Shown here: positions 8,846 to 17,800 of the stretch, piece after piece
Position numbering within the stretch: position 1 is the first letter of the stretch
Layout: every line of letters begins with the position of its first letter
Assembly: GCA_003222635.1 (NCBI GenBank)
Contig: QHWQ01000141.1
Location: 1 to 42,406, forward strand
Direction of reading: 5' to 3'
Origin: Acidobacteriota bacterium
Lineage (GTDB): Bacteria; Acidobacteriota; Vicinamibacteria; Vicinamibacterales; UBA2999
Length of the DNA stretch: 42,406 nt
Notes under the pieces: model-generated
Told to the model about the DNA's origin: nothing
Seen by the model: the letters and a program-made list of their open reading frames with translations, nothing else
The model's database searches: none
Position numbers and translations under genes: made by a program

Positions 8846-9607
8846 ATGTCTCCCATGAGCGGGACGTGGCTTCGGAACCCGCAGCGGATCTGGCTGCGAC
8901 GCGCGCTCTTTCAGGTGCACCTCTGGTGCGGCCTCGCCATCGGCCTCTACATCCTGATGATCAGCGTCACCGGCAGCGTGCTCGTCTACCGCAACGAGCT
9001 GTTCCGCATGTCGCCTCGCGCGCTGGTGGCGACGTCATGGCTGCTCGACCTGCACGACAACCTGCTCGCCGGTGAAACGGGACGCACGGTCAACGGCGCC
9101 GCCGGCTTCACGATCGTCGCGCTGGCGTTGACCGGCCTCGTGATCTGGTGGCCGGGCAGCAGGACCTGGCGCCGCAGCCTGACGGTGCCGCGTGGTCTCG
9201 GCTGGCAGCGGACGATGTGGCACCTGCACAGCATGATCGGCTTCTGGACGATCGGGTTCACGGTGATCTTCGCGCTCAGCGGCGCGTACTTCGGATTCCC
9301 CGCGCTGTTTCAGGCGATCGCCGATCGGCTCGATCCGGTCAGCGATCCCGATGCGGCTCGCATCAGCGATTCGGTGATCTACTGGCTCGCGTACCTGCAC
9401 TTCGGACGCATCAACGGCATCGGCATTCCGTGCCACGGGCCGGGGCTGTGCGACCAGGCGACGAAGGCGACGTGGGCGTTGCTCGGCCTGTCGCCCGCCG
9501 CGATGTTCGTGACCGCCGCGCTCATGTGGTGGAACCGCGTGCTGCGTCCGCGCGTGCGTGCGTGGCTCCGTGCGTCTGCTCAGCGGCGCGAATCCGAACT
9601 CACCTAG
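8846..9607 (+). CDS. PepSY-associated TM protein, shortened
   Basis: 253 residues with four predicted membrane helices, near residues 20-42, 85-105, 127-150 and 210-230. Family signatures are VHLWCGLAIGLYILMISVTGSVLVYRNEL (split over helix 1), WLLDLHDNLLAGETGR, WHLHSMIGFW and YLHFGRINGIG. Such proteins sit in the inner membrane, and several relatives take part in siderophore-iron reduction or use haem. In usual members about 100 residues carrying the PepSY domain lie between VYRNEL and WLLDLHDN. Here only about 17 residues remain, so the periplasmic domain is missing in frame. The start is 15 bases from the divergent MmgE/PrpD start; no SD is visible, and the ATG at 8855 is an alternative. 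Confidence 0.7.
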   Translation: MSPMSGTWLRNPQRIWLRRALFQVHLWCGLAIGLYILMISVTGSVLVYRNELFRMSPRALVATSWLLDLHDNLLAGETGRTVNGAAGFTIVALALTGLVIWWPGSRTWRRSLTVPRGLGWQRTMWHLHSMIGFWTIGFTVIFALSGAYFGFPALFQAIADRLDPVSDPDAARISDSVIYWLAYLHFGRINGIGIPCHGPGLCDQATKATWALLGLSPAAMFVTAALMWWNRVLRPRVRAWLRASAQRRESELT

Positions 9608-9710
9608 CTCTCCTTCGACACGCTGATCGTCGAGCACGAGCCGAACCGTATCGCGCTCTGGTCCTCGCATTGCACCCCGCCGCCATGCCCGGAAGAGAAG
9701 GAGAACAGGT

Positions 9711-10514
9711 ATGGATGTTCGTTACCTAATTGGGGGCGCGGCGCTCTGCATCTTGGTGCCGGTCGGTTCAGCCACCGCACAGACCGACAAAGAGCGTGAA
9801 CCAGCGCGTCCCATCACACTGGTCGGATGCATCATGCGCGAAGCCGATTTCCGCGACATGTATGGTCCCGGTCGGAGCGGCCCACGTGGCGCGGGCATCG
9901 GCTTGCGCAACGAATACATGATCGTCGATGCGCACGAAGTCGGGTCCGCCGGATCGGGTGTCACCGAGACGACAGGAACGTGCCCGCCCGAGCCCGGCAC
10001 TTTTCCAACCGCGTACGAGCTGACCGGTAAGCGCGAGGACGAAGCGAAGCCGTTCCTCAACCGTCGCGTTCTGCTGAGCGGAATGGAGAAAGCGGCGAAC
10101 ACGCGGCCTGTCGGGACGAGCGGTCTGCGGCAGCCGACCGGCGGGTTCGATCCGCTCGGGCACGAGCTGCACCTCTTCGAGGTGGAAGTCGGATCCATCA
10201 CCGAAGCACCAGCTGCGCGTGCGGAGGCACCGGTCGCAGCACCTGCGCCGGTACCCGAGCCTGTCGCACCCGAGCCGATCGCGGAAGCGCCGGCGCCCGC
10301 GCCTGAGCCCGCACCCGCACCTGAGGTCGCAGCGGCTCCGGAGCCCGCGCCCGCACCGGCGCCTGAACCGCCGAGCGCTGCTCCGCAGGAACCGCCGCGG
10401 CAGATTGCGCAGGCGGAACTGCCGAGGACCTCGAGCCCGATTCCGCTGGTCGGTCTGATGGGCCTGCTGTCGTTCCTTACTGGAGCCGGTATGCGCTTCT
10501 TCAGACGCGACTGA
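9711..10514 (+). CDS. Exported protein with Pro/Ala-rich linker and LPxTG-like C-terminal anchor
   Basis: 267 residues. AAGGAGAA lies 5 bases before the ATG. There is a signal peptide ending near ATAQ, a compact domain of about residues 30-160 of no family I recognise (two isolated Cys, ITLVGCIM and TGTCPPEP), then about 70 residues of Ala/Pro/Glu repeats. The C-terminus reads LPRTSS (residue 237), then a hydrophobic segment, then RFFRRD. That is the layout of a sortase sorting signal: LPxT motif, membrane span, basic tail. It is unusual for a Gram-negative but recurs in Acidobacteriota. A class D-type sortase relic lies at 35871-35999. It is followed after 32 bases by a beta-barrel gene. Confidence 0.7.
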   Translation: MDVRYLIGGAALCILVPVGSATAQTDKEREPARPITLVGCIMREADFRDMYGPGRSGPRGAGIGLRNEYMIVDAHEVGSAGSGVTETTGTCPPEPGTFPTAYELTGKREDEAKPFLNRRVLLSGMEKAANTRPVGTSGLRQPTGGFDPLGHELHLFEVEVGSITEAPAARAEAPVAAPAPVPEPVAPEPIAEAPAPAPEPAPAPEVAAAPEPAPAPAPEPPSAAPQEPPRQIAQAELPRTSSPIPLVGLMGLLSFLTGAGMRFFRRD

Positions 10515-10546
10515 GAGTTTCACAACTACGTGAAAGGGGAAGACTG

Positions 10547-11227
10547 ATGAACATCTGTCGATGGCTCGCAGCGATGGCCTGCGTGATTGCGCTCCCCGCG
10601 GTGGCGGCCGCGCAGCAGACGAGCGCACCGCCCTCGCCCTACCCGTATCCGATCGAAAGCCACTGGCTCGCGTCGGGATCGCTCGGGTCCGATTTCGCAA
10701 ACGATTCGGCCGATCCGGGCGTGAACTTCGCGGGAACGTTCGGCTGGCTGTGGCACGGCGTCGCCGGCGGCGAATTCCAGGCGAATTTCTCGCCTAACTT
10801 CAACCTCAATCCGGCGTTCGTGCCGCCGTTTCTCGCCCAGGAGCCGGTGATCAACAGCTACATGCTGAACGTCATGGCCGCGGCGCCGTTGATGGCGAGT
10901 GGCCAGTTCCAGCCGTATGCGTCGGGAGGTCCCGGGTGGTTCACGCTGCGCGGCACGCCGACGGCCGGCGACAGCGGCGTCAACTTCGACAAGACCGACA
11001 CCGGCTGGAACGCGGGCTTCGGCGTCATGGGGTTCCTCGGGCAGCTGGGCGTGCGCGCGGATCTCCGCTACTTCAAAGTGTCCGGCGACGAGTTCACCGT
11101 GGACAACAGCGTGCTCCGCTCGAATTGGGGCGCCGTGATCGACGACAGGGAACAGTCGGTCAACGCGAATGTAATCTCGGGCATGTCGTTCTGGCGCGGC
11201 AACGTCGGCGTCGCTTTGCGCTGGTAG
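10547..11227 (+). CDS. Outer-membrane beta-barrel protein (small porin-like)
   Basis: 226 residues with a signal peptide ending AVAAAQ. The rest has alternating hydrophobic/aromatic strands and glycines (GVNFAGTFGWLWHGVAGGEFQ, PYASGGPGWFTL, LGVRADLRYFKVSG) and ends in VGVALRW with a terminal aromatic residue, as expected of an 8-stranded outer-membrane barrel. GGGGAAG-type purines precede the ATG. The next gene starts 7 bases after its stop, so the two are probably one transcription unit. The ligand is unknown. Confidence 0.7.
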   Translation: MNICRWLAAMACVIALPAVAAAQQTSAPPSPYPYPIESHWLASGSLGSDFANDSADPGVNFAGTFGWLWHGVAGGEFQANFSPNFNLNPAFVPPFLAQEPVINSYMLNVMAAAPLMASGQFQPYASGGPGWFTLRGTPTAGDSGVNFDKTDTGWNAGFGVMGFLGQLGVRADLRYFKVSGDEFTVDNSVLRSNWGAVIDDREQSVNANVISGMSFWRGNVGVALRW

Positions 11228-11234
11228 CCGGTTC

Positions 11235-12479
11235 GTGAAGGCGCGAGCTGTCGTGCTGGCGGCGGCGATCGGCTGCGGAGCCGCATCGCCGTCGCTGGCG
11301 CAACAGCCCGGCGCCGAAGCGCTCGTCGATCGTCACTTCACCGTCGGAGCCGGCGCCTCCATCAGCGCGACCATCGGTACGCTCGTCGCACGCGGCGAGG
11401 ACCGCGCCGTTCCGCAGCGGCTGTTCGCCGAGGAAGGCGCATCGCGGCGGACGGCAAACGTCGGCTACCGGATCTTCAAGCACATCTTCTTCGACGCACC
11501 GCAGGAGCACCTGCTGCTCGTGTTCGACCACGAGGTGTTCGGCCATGGCGCGCGGCTGCGCGAACGCTTCAACGGTCCGATCGAGTACGGCTTTCATCTG
11601 CCCTGGCCGTACGGCGGCGGCGGCGCGGAGACTGCGTACGTGTTCGATCGCGAGCCGACGCCGTATGAAAGGCTCGCGGTCAGCGCCGGGGGGATGGAGG
11701 CGACCGGCGTGGTCGCCGCCATCGTCGCGAATCATGCGTTCGCCGACGGCCGGATACGCTCGCGGGACGCGCTGCGCTATTTCACCTTCGAGATCGACAC
11801 GCTGCGCTACATCGCCACCACCGGGAAGGAAGGCGGCGATCCCGGCAACGACGTCGGAGATTTCCTGCGCACGTACAACGGCCTTGCGGATGCGGCAGGC
11901 GCACCGCACCTGACGGCGCGGCGGCTGCGTCAGCAGGCGCTCGCCGGCCTGGCTAACCCGATGCTGGCGTACGCCGCGTTCGGCGTCGCGCGGTACTGGT
12001 CGAGTGGTGCCCCCGATGTCGCGGTGCCGGCGCTCTCGATCGGCGACGTGCGCTATCTGCCGATGTTCCGCTATCGCCTTGCCCCCTACGGAACGGAGTG
12101 GGCGCTCGTCAACGCGCTCGCGGGACGGATGCGGCCGACGGAAATCGAGCTGCGCTTCGGCGAGGCGCCGCAGAGCACGCCGTGGGGCATCGGCGTGCGC
12201 CAGCGCGACATCGTGAAGTGGAATCGATGGACGATCGACGGGGCCGTCGACGTCTGGTCGCAGCCGCCGGTCGGCAGTTCCGATGCGCAACACCTTGCCC
12301 TCGATCCGCGCATCGGCACCCGCGTCGGCGGCCGCATCAATTACGCGGTCACGCGGTCGAGCGGCTCTCCCGCGACGCTCATCCTCGACATCGGCGTCAA
12401 GAGCGGTGGCTACATTCCGGGCGAGCCGCTCGGTGGCGGCTTGACCGCGCGAGCCGGCGTAGGCCTGCCGTTGCCGTGA
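11235..12479 (+). CDS. Exported protein of unknown family with an HExxxH motif
   Basis: 414 residues from a GTG start 7 bases after the barrel gene. The leader ends SPSLAQ. I do not recognise the family. The notable element is FDHEVFGHGARLRE near residue 100: a His-Glu pair with a second His five residues after the first (HExxxH), in an amphipathic helix and followed by conserved-looking YGFHLPWPYGGG. This resembles a metal site, but the spacing is one residue longer than the classic HExxH protease motif. The middle is helical (GGMEATGVVAAIVANHAF) and the C-terminal 120 residues look beta-rich. Metal-dependent hydrolysis is only a possibility. Confidence 0.6.
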   Translation: MKARAVVLAAAIGCGAASPSLAQQPGAEALVDRHFTVGAGASISATIGTLVARGEDRAVPQRLFAEEGASRRTANVGYRIFKHIFFDAPQEHLLLVFDHEVFGHGARLRERFNGPIEYGFHLPWPYGGGGAETAYVFDREPTPYERLAVSAGGMEATGVVAAIVANHAFADGRIRSRDALRYFTFEIDTLRYIATTGKEGGDPGNDVGDFLRTYNGLADAAGAPHLTARRLRQQALAGLANPMLAYAAFGVARYWSSGAPDVAVPALSIGDVRYLPMFRYRLAPYGTEWALVNALAGRMRPTEIELRFGEAPQSTPWGIGVRQRDIVKWNRWTIDGAVDVWSQPPVGSSDAQHLALDPRIGTRVGGRINYAVTRSSGSPATLILDIGVKSGGYIPGEPLGGGLTARAGVGLPLP

Positions 12480-12523
12480 TCGCTTGACTTGTTCCGCGTC
12501 CAGCGCGCACACTCCGCTGCTAT

Positions 12524-13186
12524 ATGACCAGGTCAATCGCCGCTGCATCGCTGTTCGGACTGCTCATCGTGTGTCTGGCCGCATCGGTCGCAGCCCAACG
12601 TGGACAAGGAGGCGGCCCTCGACCGGACCAGCTCGGTGGGGCGGTCACCGCCCACTATCCTCCGGTGTTCTTCCGCGAGGACTTCGCGTTCGACAAGAGC
12701 GTTCCCAACCAGAACAACGAGCGGGAGCCCGAGCACACGATCGTGCAGGGGGACGTGAAGAGCCCGAACCTGGAAGTGCGGCTCTACGGCGACAAGGCGG
12801 GCACGCGCGCCGTGCTCCAGCCGTACAACGACAACATCACCTACGTGATGTCGCTCCTCTGCACGTCGAACTGGGCGATCACGCTGCGCGACAAGAACAA
12901 CGATGTGGATTTGAGCGGACTTGCGTCTATCAAGTGGCGTACGCGGGTCAGCGGGTTTCATTTGCTGCGTCCGATCGTCAAGCTCGCCAACGGAACATGG
13001 CTCATCGGCGATAAGGCGGCCGGTTTCTCCACCGACTGGGTCGAATCCGAGATTCAGCTCTACGACGTGCGCTGGCGCAATCTCGACATCACGGAGGTTG
13101 TTGAAGGCCGCGAAGCGGTGTGGGTGGATAAGCCGGATCTGACCCGCGTCGAAGAGATCGCGCGCACGACGAGCGGAGGGCGCTGA
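12524..13186 (+). CDS. Exported protein of unknown function
   Basis: 220 residues with a signal peptide ending SVAAQ. The mature part begins with a Gly/Arg/Pro-rich stretch and then a domain with FFREDFAFDKSVPNQNNEREPEHTI (split), GDVKSPNLEVRLYG and ITLRDKNNDVDLSGLASIKWRT, which suggests a beta-sandwich of the carbohydrate-binding or DUF1080-neighbour kind; this is a guess from its look only. There is no clear SD before the ATG. A small membrane ORF overlaps its stop codon by four bases. Confidence 0.6.
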   Translation: MTRSIAAASLFGLLIVCLAASVAAQRGQGGGPRPDQLGGAVTAHYPPVFFREDFAFDKSVPNQNNEREPEHTIVQGDVKSPNLEVRLYGDKAGTRAVLQPYNDNITYVMSLLCTSNWAITLRDKNNDVDLSGLASIKWRTRVSGFHLLRPIVKLANGTWLIGDKAAGFSTDWVESEIQLYDVRWRNLDITEVVEGREAVWVDKPDLTRVEEIARTTSGGR

Positions 13187-13407
13187 CCTCGCGGATCCAG
13201 GTCTTCGCCCTCGTCATCGTCGTCGGGTTGCTCCTCGTCGCGGTCATACTCCCGTCAAAGCGCGACATCAGCATCGCCGCATGGTGGGCGCGCGTGCGAC
13301 ATCAGATCGATTTCTTCGCGCGCGTCGCCCTCGCATTCGCCGTTCTCGCGGCCATCGTCTGGTATCTCGTGCTGCCGCTGCTCGGCTGGCAGCTGCCGTC
13401 CCTGTGA
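13183..13407 (+). CDS. Small two-helix membrane protein, probable CTG start
   Basis: A 74-codon open frame with two strong membrane segments: VFALVIVVGLLLVAVIL (about residues 7-23) and VALAFAVLAAIVWYLVLPLL (about 48-67), joined by a basic/aromatic loop (SKRDISIAAWWARVRHQ). No ATG occurs in the frame between the upstream stop (13129-13131) and the end, and the GTG codons lie late. The CTG at 13183 overlaps the preceding stop as CTGA and has GGAGG at 13175-13179, so it is the best start. A later TTG (GGG TTG CTC) would cut into the first helix. Location is the inner membrane; the function is unknown. Confidence 0.5.
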   Translation: MTSRIQVFALVIVVGLLLVAVILPSKRDISIAAWWARVRHQIDFFARVALAFAVLAAIVWYLVLPLLGWQLPSL

Positions 13408-13447
13408 ATTCTCCGATCCACCACGAGCAGCGGGACGGACGCGATCG

Positions 13448-13843
13448 TTATTTCGCCTGCGCATCCGACTGAAACATGGCGAACGCGTTGCCCTGCGGAT
13501 CGGTCAGCATCGCAAACCATCCCATCCCCGGGACCGGCGACTTCGGCTTGGTGACCTTGGCGCCGAGCTTCTGCGCCTTTTCGACCGACGCATCAATCGA
13601 GTCGACGTTGACGTAGTTCACCCAAGCGCCCGGCTTGTAGCCCGGGACATTCAGGATGCCGCCGTTGATGCCGCCGGTCTGGGTCGGCATGCCTTTGGCG
13701 TCGGTCTGGACGGTTCTGATCACCGTGTAGTTCATCTGCGGCATCGGCTCGAGCGTCCAGTCGAACAGGCTCGTGTAGAACTGTCCGAGCTTCCCGGGAT
13801 CGTCCGCATAGATTTCGAAATGAGAGACAGCATTCTTTTGCAT
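13448..13843 (-). CDS. VOC (glyoxalase/bleomycin-resistance) family protein
   Basis: 131 residues forming one vicinal-oxygen-chelate domain: VSHFEIYADDPGKLGQFYTSLFDW at the N-terminus (split over beta1-alpha1), a central GGINGGIL turn, VNYVNVDSIDASVEKAQKLGAKV, and FAMLTDPQGNAFAMFQ at the end. This is the Cfp30B-like subgroup, with many members of unknown substrate and no secretion signal. I chose the ATG at 13843 because GAGG lies 6 bases upstream; the ATG at 13861 is possible. It is divergent from the esterase gene. Confidence 0.82.
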   Translation of the reverse strand: MQKNAVSHFEIYADDPGKLGQFYTSLFDWTLEPMPQMNYTVIRTVQTDAKGMPTQTGGINGGILNVPGYKPGAWVNYVNVDSIDASVEKAQKLGAKVTKPKSPVPGMGWFAMLTDPQGNAFAMFQSDAQAK

Positions 13844-13949
13844 CGCGAACCTCGCCTGCATTATCGCGCGACCGTCGAGGCCGCACGGTCGGGACGGAAC
13901 CATGCAGGAGAATTTGCCGCCGGGCGCATCATGGTGTCGAATGTTGATC

Positions 13950-14822
13950 ATGCGTTTTCAATACATCGTCACGGCAGTCCTGGTCGCGTTTGGTGCCACG
14001 AACGCCTACAGTCAGGGTCGCGCGGCTGCAGCCTGTGACTTGCCGCATCCTTCCGGCGTGTCGACGCAACAGCTCATGTCGGGACAGCGAAACCGCGGCT
14101 TCAGATTGTTCATCCCGCCCGGATACGACGGGCATCAGCGTTTGCCGTTGGTGCTCGACCTGCACGGCAGCGGCGGATCGTCCGCGGGGCAGGCGAGAAA
14201 CAGCGGCTTCGAGATGGTGGCCGCGAGCGAGCATTTCATCGTTGCCACGCTCGACGCCGTTGACGCCCGCTGGAATGTTCCCGTGCAGGCGGGGCGGCCC
14301 GACGATGTCGCATATGTCGGCGACGTGATCGACCACGTGGCCGCGCGCGTCTGCACGGACCAATCGCGGGTCTATGCGACCGGATTCTCCGGCGGCGCGC
14401 GGATGACGTCGCTGCTAGGCTGTCGTCTCGGCTCGCGTCTGGCGGCGATCGCGCCCGTCTCGGGGATTCGCTTGCCGGGGCAGCAGTGCACCGGCGGTCC
14501 GATTGCCGTCCTGACGTTTCACGGCCTCGCCGATCCGCAGAACACGTACGCCGGTCACATCGCCGACCGCGGTGAGGAGTGGGTCGAGAGTGTGCCCGAC
14601 GCGCTCGCCGGCTGGGCGCGCCGCGACATGTGCAAGGGCGAGGCGATCCTCGACGATCCGCCGGGTCCTCTCTCGACGATGCGCTACGACGGATGCGCGG
14701 ATGGCGCCGAGGTGCGCATCATTCGCATCGACGGACTCGGCCACGCGTGGACCAGGAAGGAAGTCGACACCACGACGGTGATGTGGCAGTTCTTCAAGAG
14801 CCATCGCCTGAATCGACAGTAA
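13950..14822 (+). CDS. PHB depolymerase / feruloyl-esterase-like exported hydrolase
   Basis: 290 residues with a signal peptide (MRFQYIVTAVLVAF then NAYSQ). It is an alpha/beta hydrolase: LPLVLDLHGSGGS carries the oxyanion HG, ATGFSGGARM holds the nucleophile Ser147, PIAVLTFHGLADPQNTY the acidic residue region, and IDGLGHAW the catalytic His. This is the extracellular esterase family of PHB depolymerase and feruloyl/acetylxylan esterases, and the natural substrate cannot be told from sequence. The start is uncertain: ATGs at 13902 and 13941 are in frame, but 13950 sits right at the signal peptide. Confidence 0.8.
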   Translation: MRFQYIVTAVLVAFGATNAYSQGRAAAACDLPHPSGVSTQQLMSGQRNRGFRLFIPPGYDGHQRLPLVLDLHGSGGSSAGQARNSGFEMVAASEHFIVATLDAVDARWNVPVQAGRPDDVAYVGDVIDHVAARVCTDQSRVYATGFSGGARMTSLLGCRLGSRLAAIAPVSGIRLPGQQCTGGPIAVLTFHGLADPQNTYAGHIADRGEEWVESVPDALAGWARRDMCKGEAILDDPPGPLSTMRYDGCADGAEVRIIRIDGLGHAWTRKEVDTTTVMWQFFKSHRLNRQ

Positions 14823-14887
14823 CGGTCAGGGTAGAATGGCGGCGCGCTGCGCGGCGCAGCGAAGGCAACGATACGAAGGAGGACGTG

Positions 14888-17800
14888 ATGAAGCGGTCCT
14901 CGCGTCGTTTCACACTCGTCGCATTGCTGCTGCTGACCACCGGTGCGGATGCGTGGGCGCAGCTCGCGACGGCCCAGATGACCGGCCGGGTGACCGACGA
15001 GAGCGCAGCGGTGCTGCCGGGCGTCACCATCACGGCCACTCAGACCGACACGGGCGCCACGCGAACGGTCGTTACCGATGACAGCGGAGCGTACGCCCTG
15101 CCGAACCTGCCAACGGGTCCGTATCGGTTGGAGGCGATGCTGCAGGGGTTTCGCACTTACGCGCAGACCGGCATCGTGCTCCAGGTCGCAGGTACTCCAG
15201 TAATCAACATCGCCCTCGCGCTCGGGAGTCTCGAGGAGACGGTGGCGGTTGAGGCCGCGGCGCCGCTCGTCGACGTCAAGAGCGCGGGCATCGGCACCGT
15301 GATCGAGAACGAGCGGATTCTGGAGCTTCCGCTTCAGGGCCGTCAGGTCACCGACCTCATCCTCCTGGCGGGCGCGGCCGTCCAGACCGGCCAGCCGAAC
15401 ACCCGCAGCTTTCAGGGCGGCGTGAATATCGCGGTGGCCGGGGGTCAGGGGTTCGGCGTGGCGTACCTGCTCGATGGCGCGATGCACAACGATCCCTCGA
15501 CCGCGGCCGGCCTGCCGCTGCCGTTCCCGGATGCGCTGCAGGAGTTCAGGCTCGCCACGAGCGGCCTGTCTGCCGAGAACGGCATTCACTCGGGTGCGTC
15601 GGTCAATGCGGTGACGAAATCGGGGACCAACCGATTCCACGGGAATGGTTTCGAGTTCTATCGGGACAAGCGGTTCAACGCGACGAATGTGTTTGCTCCG
15701 GTCGGGCCGGACGGCAGGCGTCTGGACGATGGCCTGCACCGGAATCAGTTCGGCGGAACGCTTGGCGGGCCGATTATCCAGAACAGACTGTTTTTCTTCG
15801 GCGGGTACCAGCGTACTCAGCTGCGTCAACAGCCCAATGCCAACGTCACGTATGTGCCCACGCCCGCGATGCTGGCCGGCGACTTTACCGCCTTTGCCTC
15901 GGCGGCCTGCAACAACGGAAGACCGATCGCGCTGCGGGCCCCGTTCGTCGGCAACCGTGTCGATCCGGCACTCTTCAGTCCCGCGGCGATGAGGCTCGTG
16001 CGATCGCTGCCGGCCACGACCGATCCGTGCGGCGAAATCAGATTTCCGTTCGGCGGCGGCAAGAACATCCAGGGCCAGACGGTGGCCAGAGTCGATTTTC
16101 AACGAACCGCCAACGATTCGATCTTCGTACGATACATGGCCACGACGATCGACCAGGACATTCCGGATTTCGACAACGTTCTCTCGTCGATGAATCCCGC
16201 GACGATCGGCATGGACAACCTGTCGCAGGCGATTGTGTTCGGCAACACGCGCGTGTTCGGCAGCAACACCGTCAACTCGGTTCGCCTTGCTTACAACCGT
16301 ACGCGCGCCCTGCGCCTCAATCGCCCCGAGATCGGCCCCGAGGATCTGGGCATCAGGGACTTCTACAACTACGAGCCGCACCGCATGGCGCTCAACATCG
16401 CCGGCGGGTTCACCTTCGGGACCAACGCGGGCAGCAGCAGGGCCCTGTCGCAGACGTACCAGGTGACGGACGACCTCACGCTCGTACGGGGCAACCACCA
16501 GATCGCGTTCGGTGGAACGCTCGCCTACTGGAACACCTACATCAGGAACTGCACGCGGTGCGGCGGTCAGTTCGAGTACAACGGCCAGGTGACCGGCCTG
16601 GGCTTGTCGGATTTTCTGTTGGGCAAGGTGCTCTGGATGGAACAGGCCGGGGCTGGCGGCACCGATCCCGAACAACACTACGTCGGGCTGTTTGCGACCG
16701 ACGCGTGGCGGATCACGAACCGGCTGACCGCAAACCTCGGTCTCCGCTGGGAGCCCTTCTTCGGCCAGGAGATGGGATACACAGGAGAGTTTGGAACGCC
16801 CGTGTGGAGCTGGGACAACTTCCGGAAGGGCGTGCAAAGCCGCGAGTTCGTCAACGCACCACCCGGGCTTCTCTATCCGGGCGATCCTGGCTTTCCACCG
16901 GGCCGCTCGGGCATGTACGACCAGTGGTTGAATTTCTCGCCGCGCGGCGGCGTGGCCTGGGACATCAGCGGCAACGGACGGACGGCGCTGCGCGCATCGT
17001 ACGCGCTCAGCTACGATTTTCCGACCGGCGATATGCAAATCCTTCAGACGTCGGCCGCACCCTTTGGCAATCGCGTGCGTGTCGATCTGCCACCTGGAGG
17101 GATGGACGATCCGTATAGCGTGATTGGCGGCAATCCACATCCGATCGCGACGAGCAGGGACACCGTCTTCCCGCCGAGCGGCACCTACGGCGTGATGGCG
17201 CCCGAGATCAACTCACCGCGCGCTCAGTCGTGGAACGTCACGCTCGAACGCCAGATGGGCGCCAATTGGGGGGCGTCGGTGAGCTATCTGGGCAACTACT
17301 CGGACCGCCTGTGGGATCTGGTGCCGCTCAACCCCGCCGTCTTCATGGGGCTCGGCCCGTGCACGCTCCCCAACGGGGTCTTCCAGCCGGTGTGCAGCAC
17401 GACCGCCAACACGAACGATCGGCGCGTGATCGCTCTCGAGAATCCGGCGGTGGGGCGGCAGATCAGCAACCTCGAGGTCTTCGACGACTACGGCACTTCG
17501 AACTATCGCGCGCTCCAGCTGTCGGCGCGGCGCCAGTCGGCACACGGCGTAAGCGTCAACGGCAACTATACGTGGTCGTACTGCTTCGGCGATCGGATGG
17601 CCGACGGCAACCATCAATTCGCGTCGGGACCGACCAAGCCCGACGACCTCACCTTCGATCGAGGTAATTGCACACAGAACAGGACGCATATCGCCAATCT
17701 CACCATGGGCTATCAGACGCCGCGGTTTGCCGGCGCGCTGGTTCGGGCCGTTGCCTCCGATTGGCGAGTGTCGGGGATCGTCACGGCAAGCTCGGGACCG

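Noticed and set aside
10225-10400. Repetitive Pro/Ala/Glu DNA as a possible CRISPR or tandem repeat
   Set aside because: It is low-complexity coding sequence for a linker, with irregular units and no spacers.
14684-17140. An 818-codon minus-strand frame opposite the TonB receptor
   Set aside because: Antisense shadow without motifs; the receptor frame is well supported.
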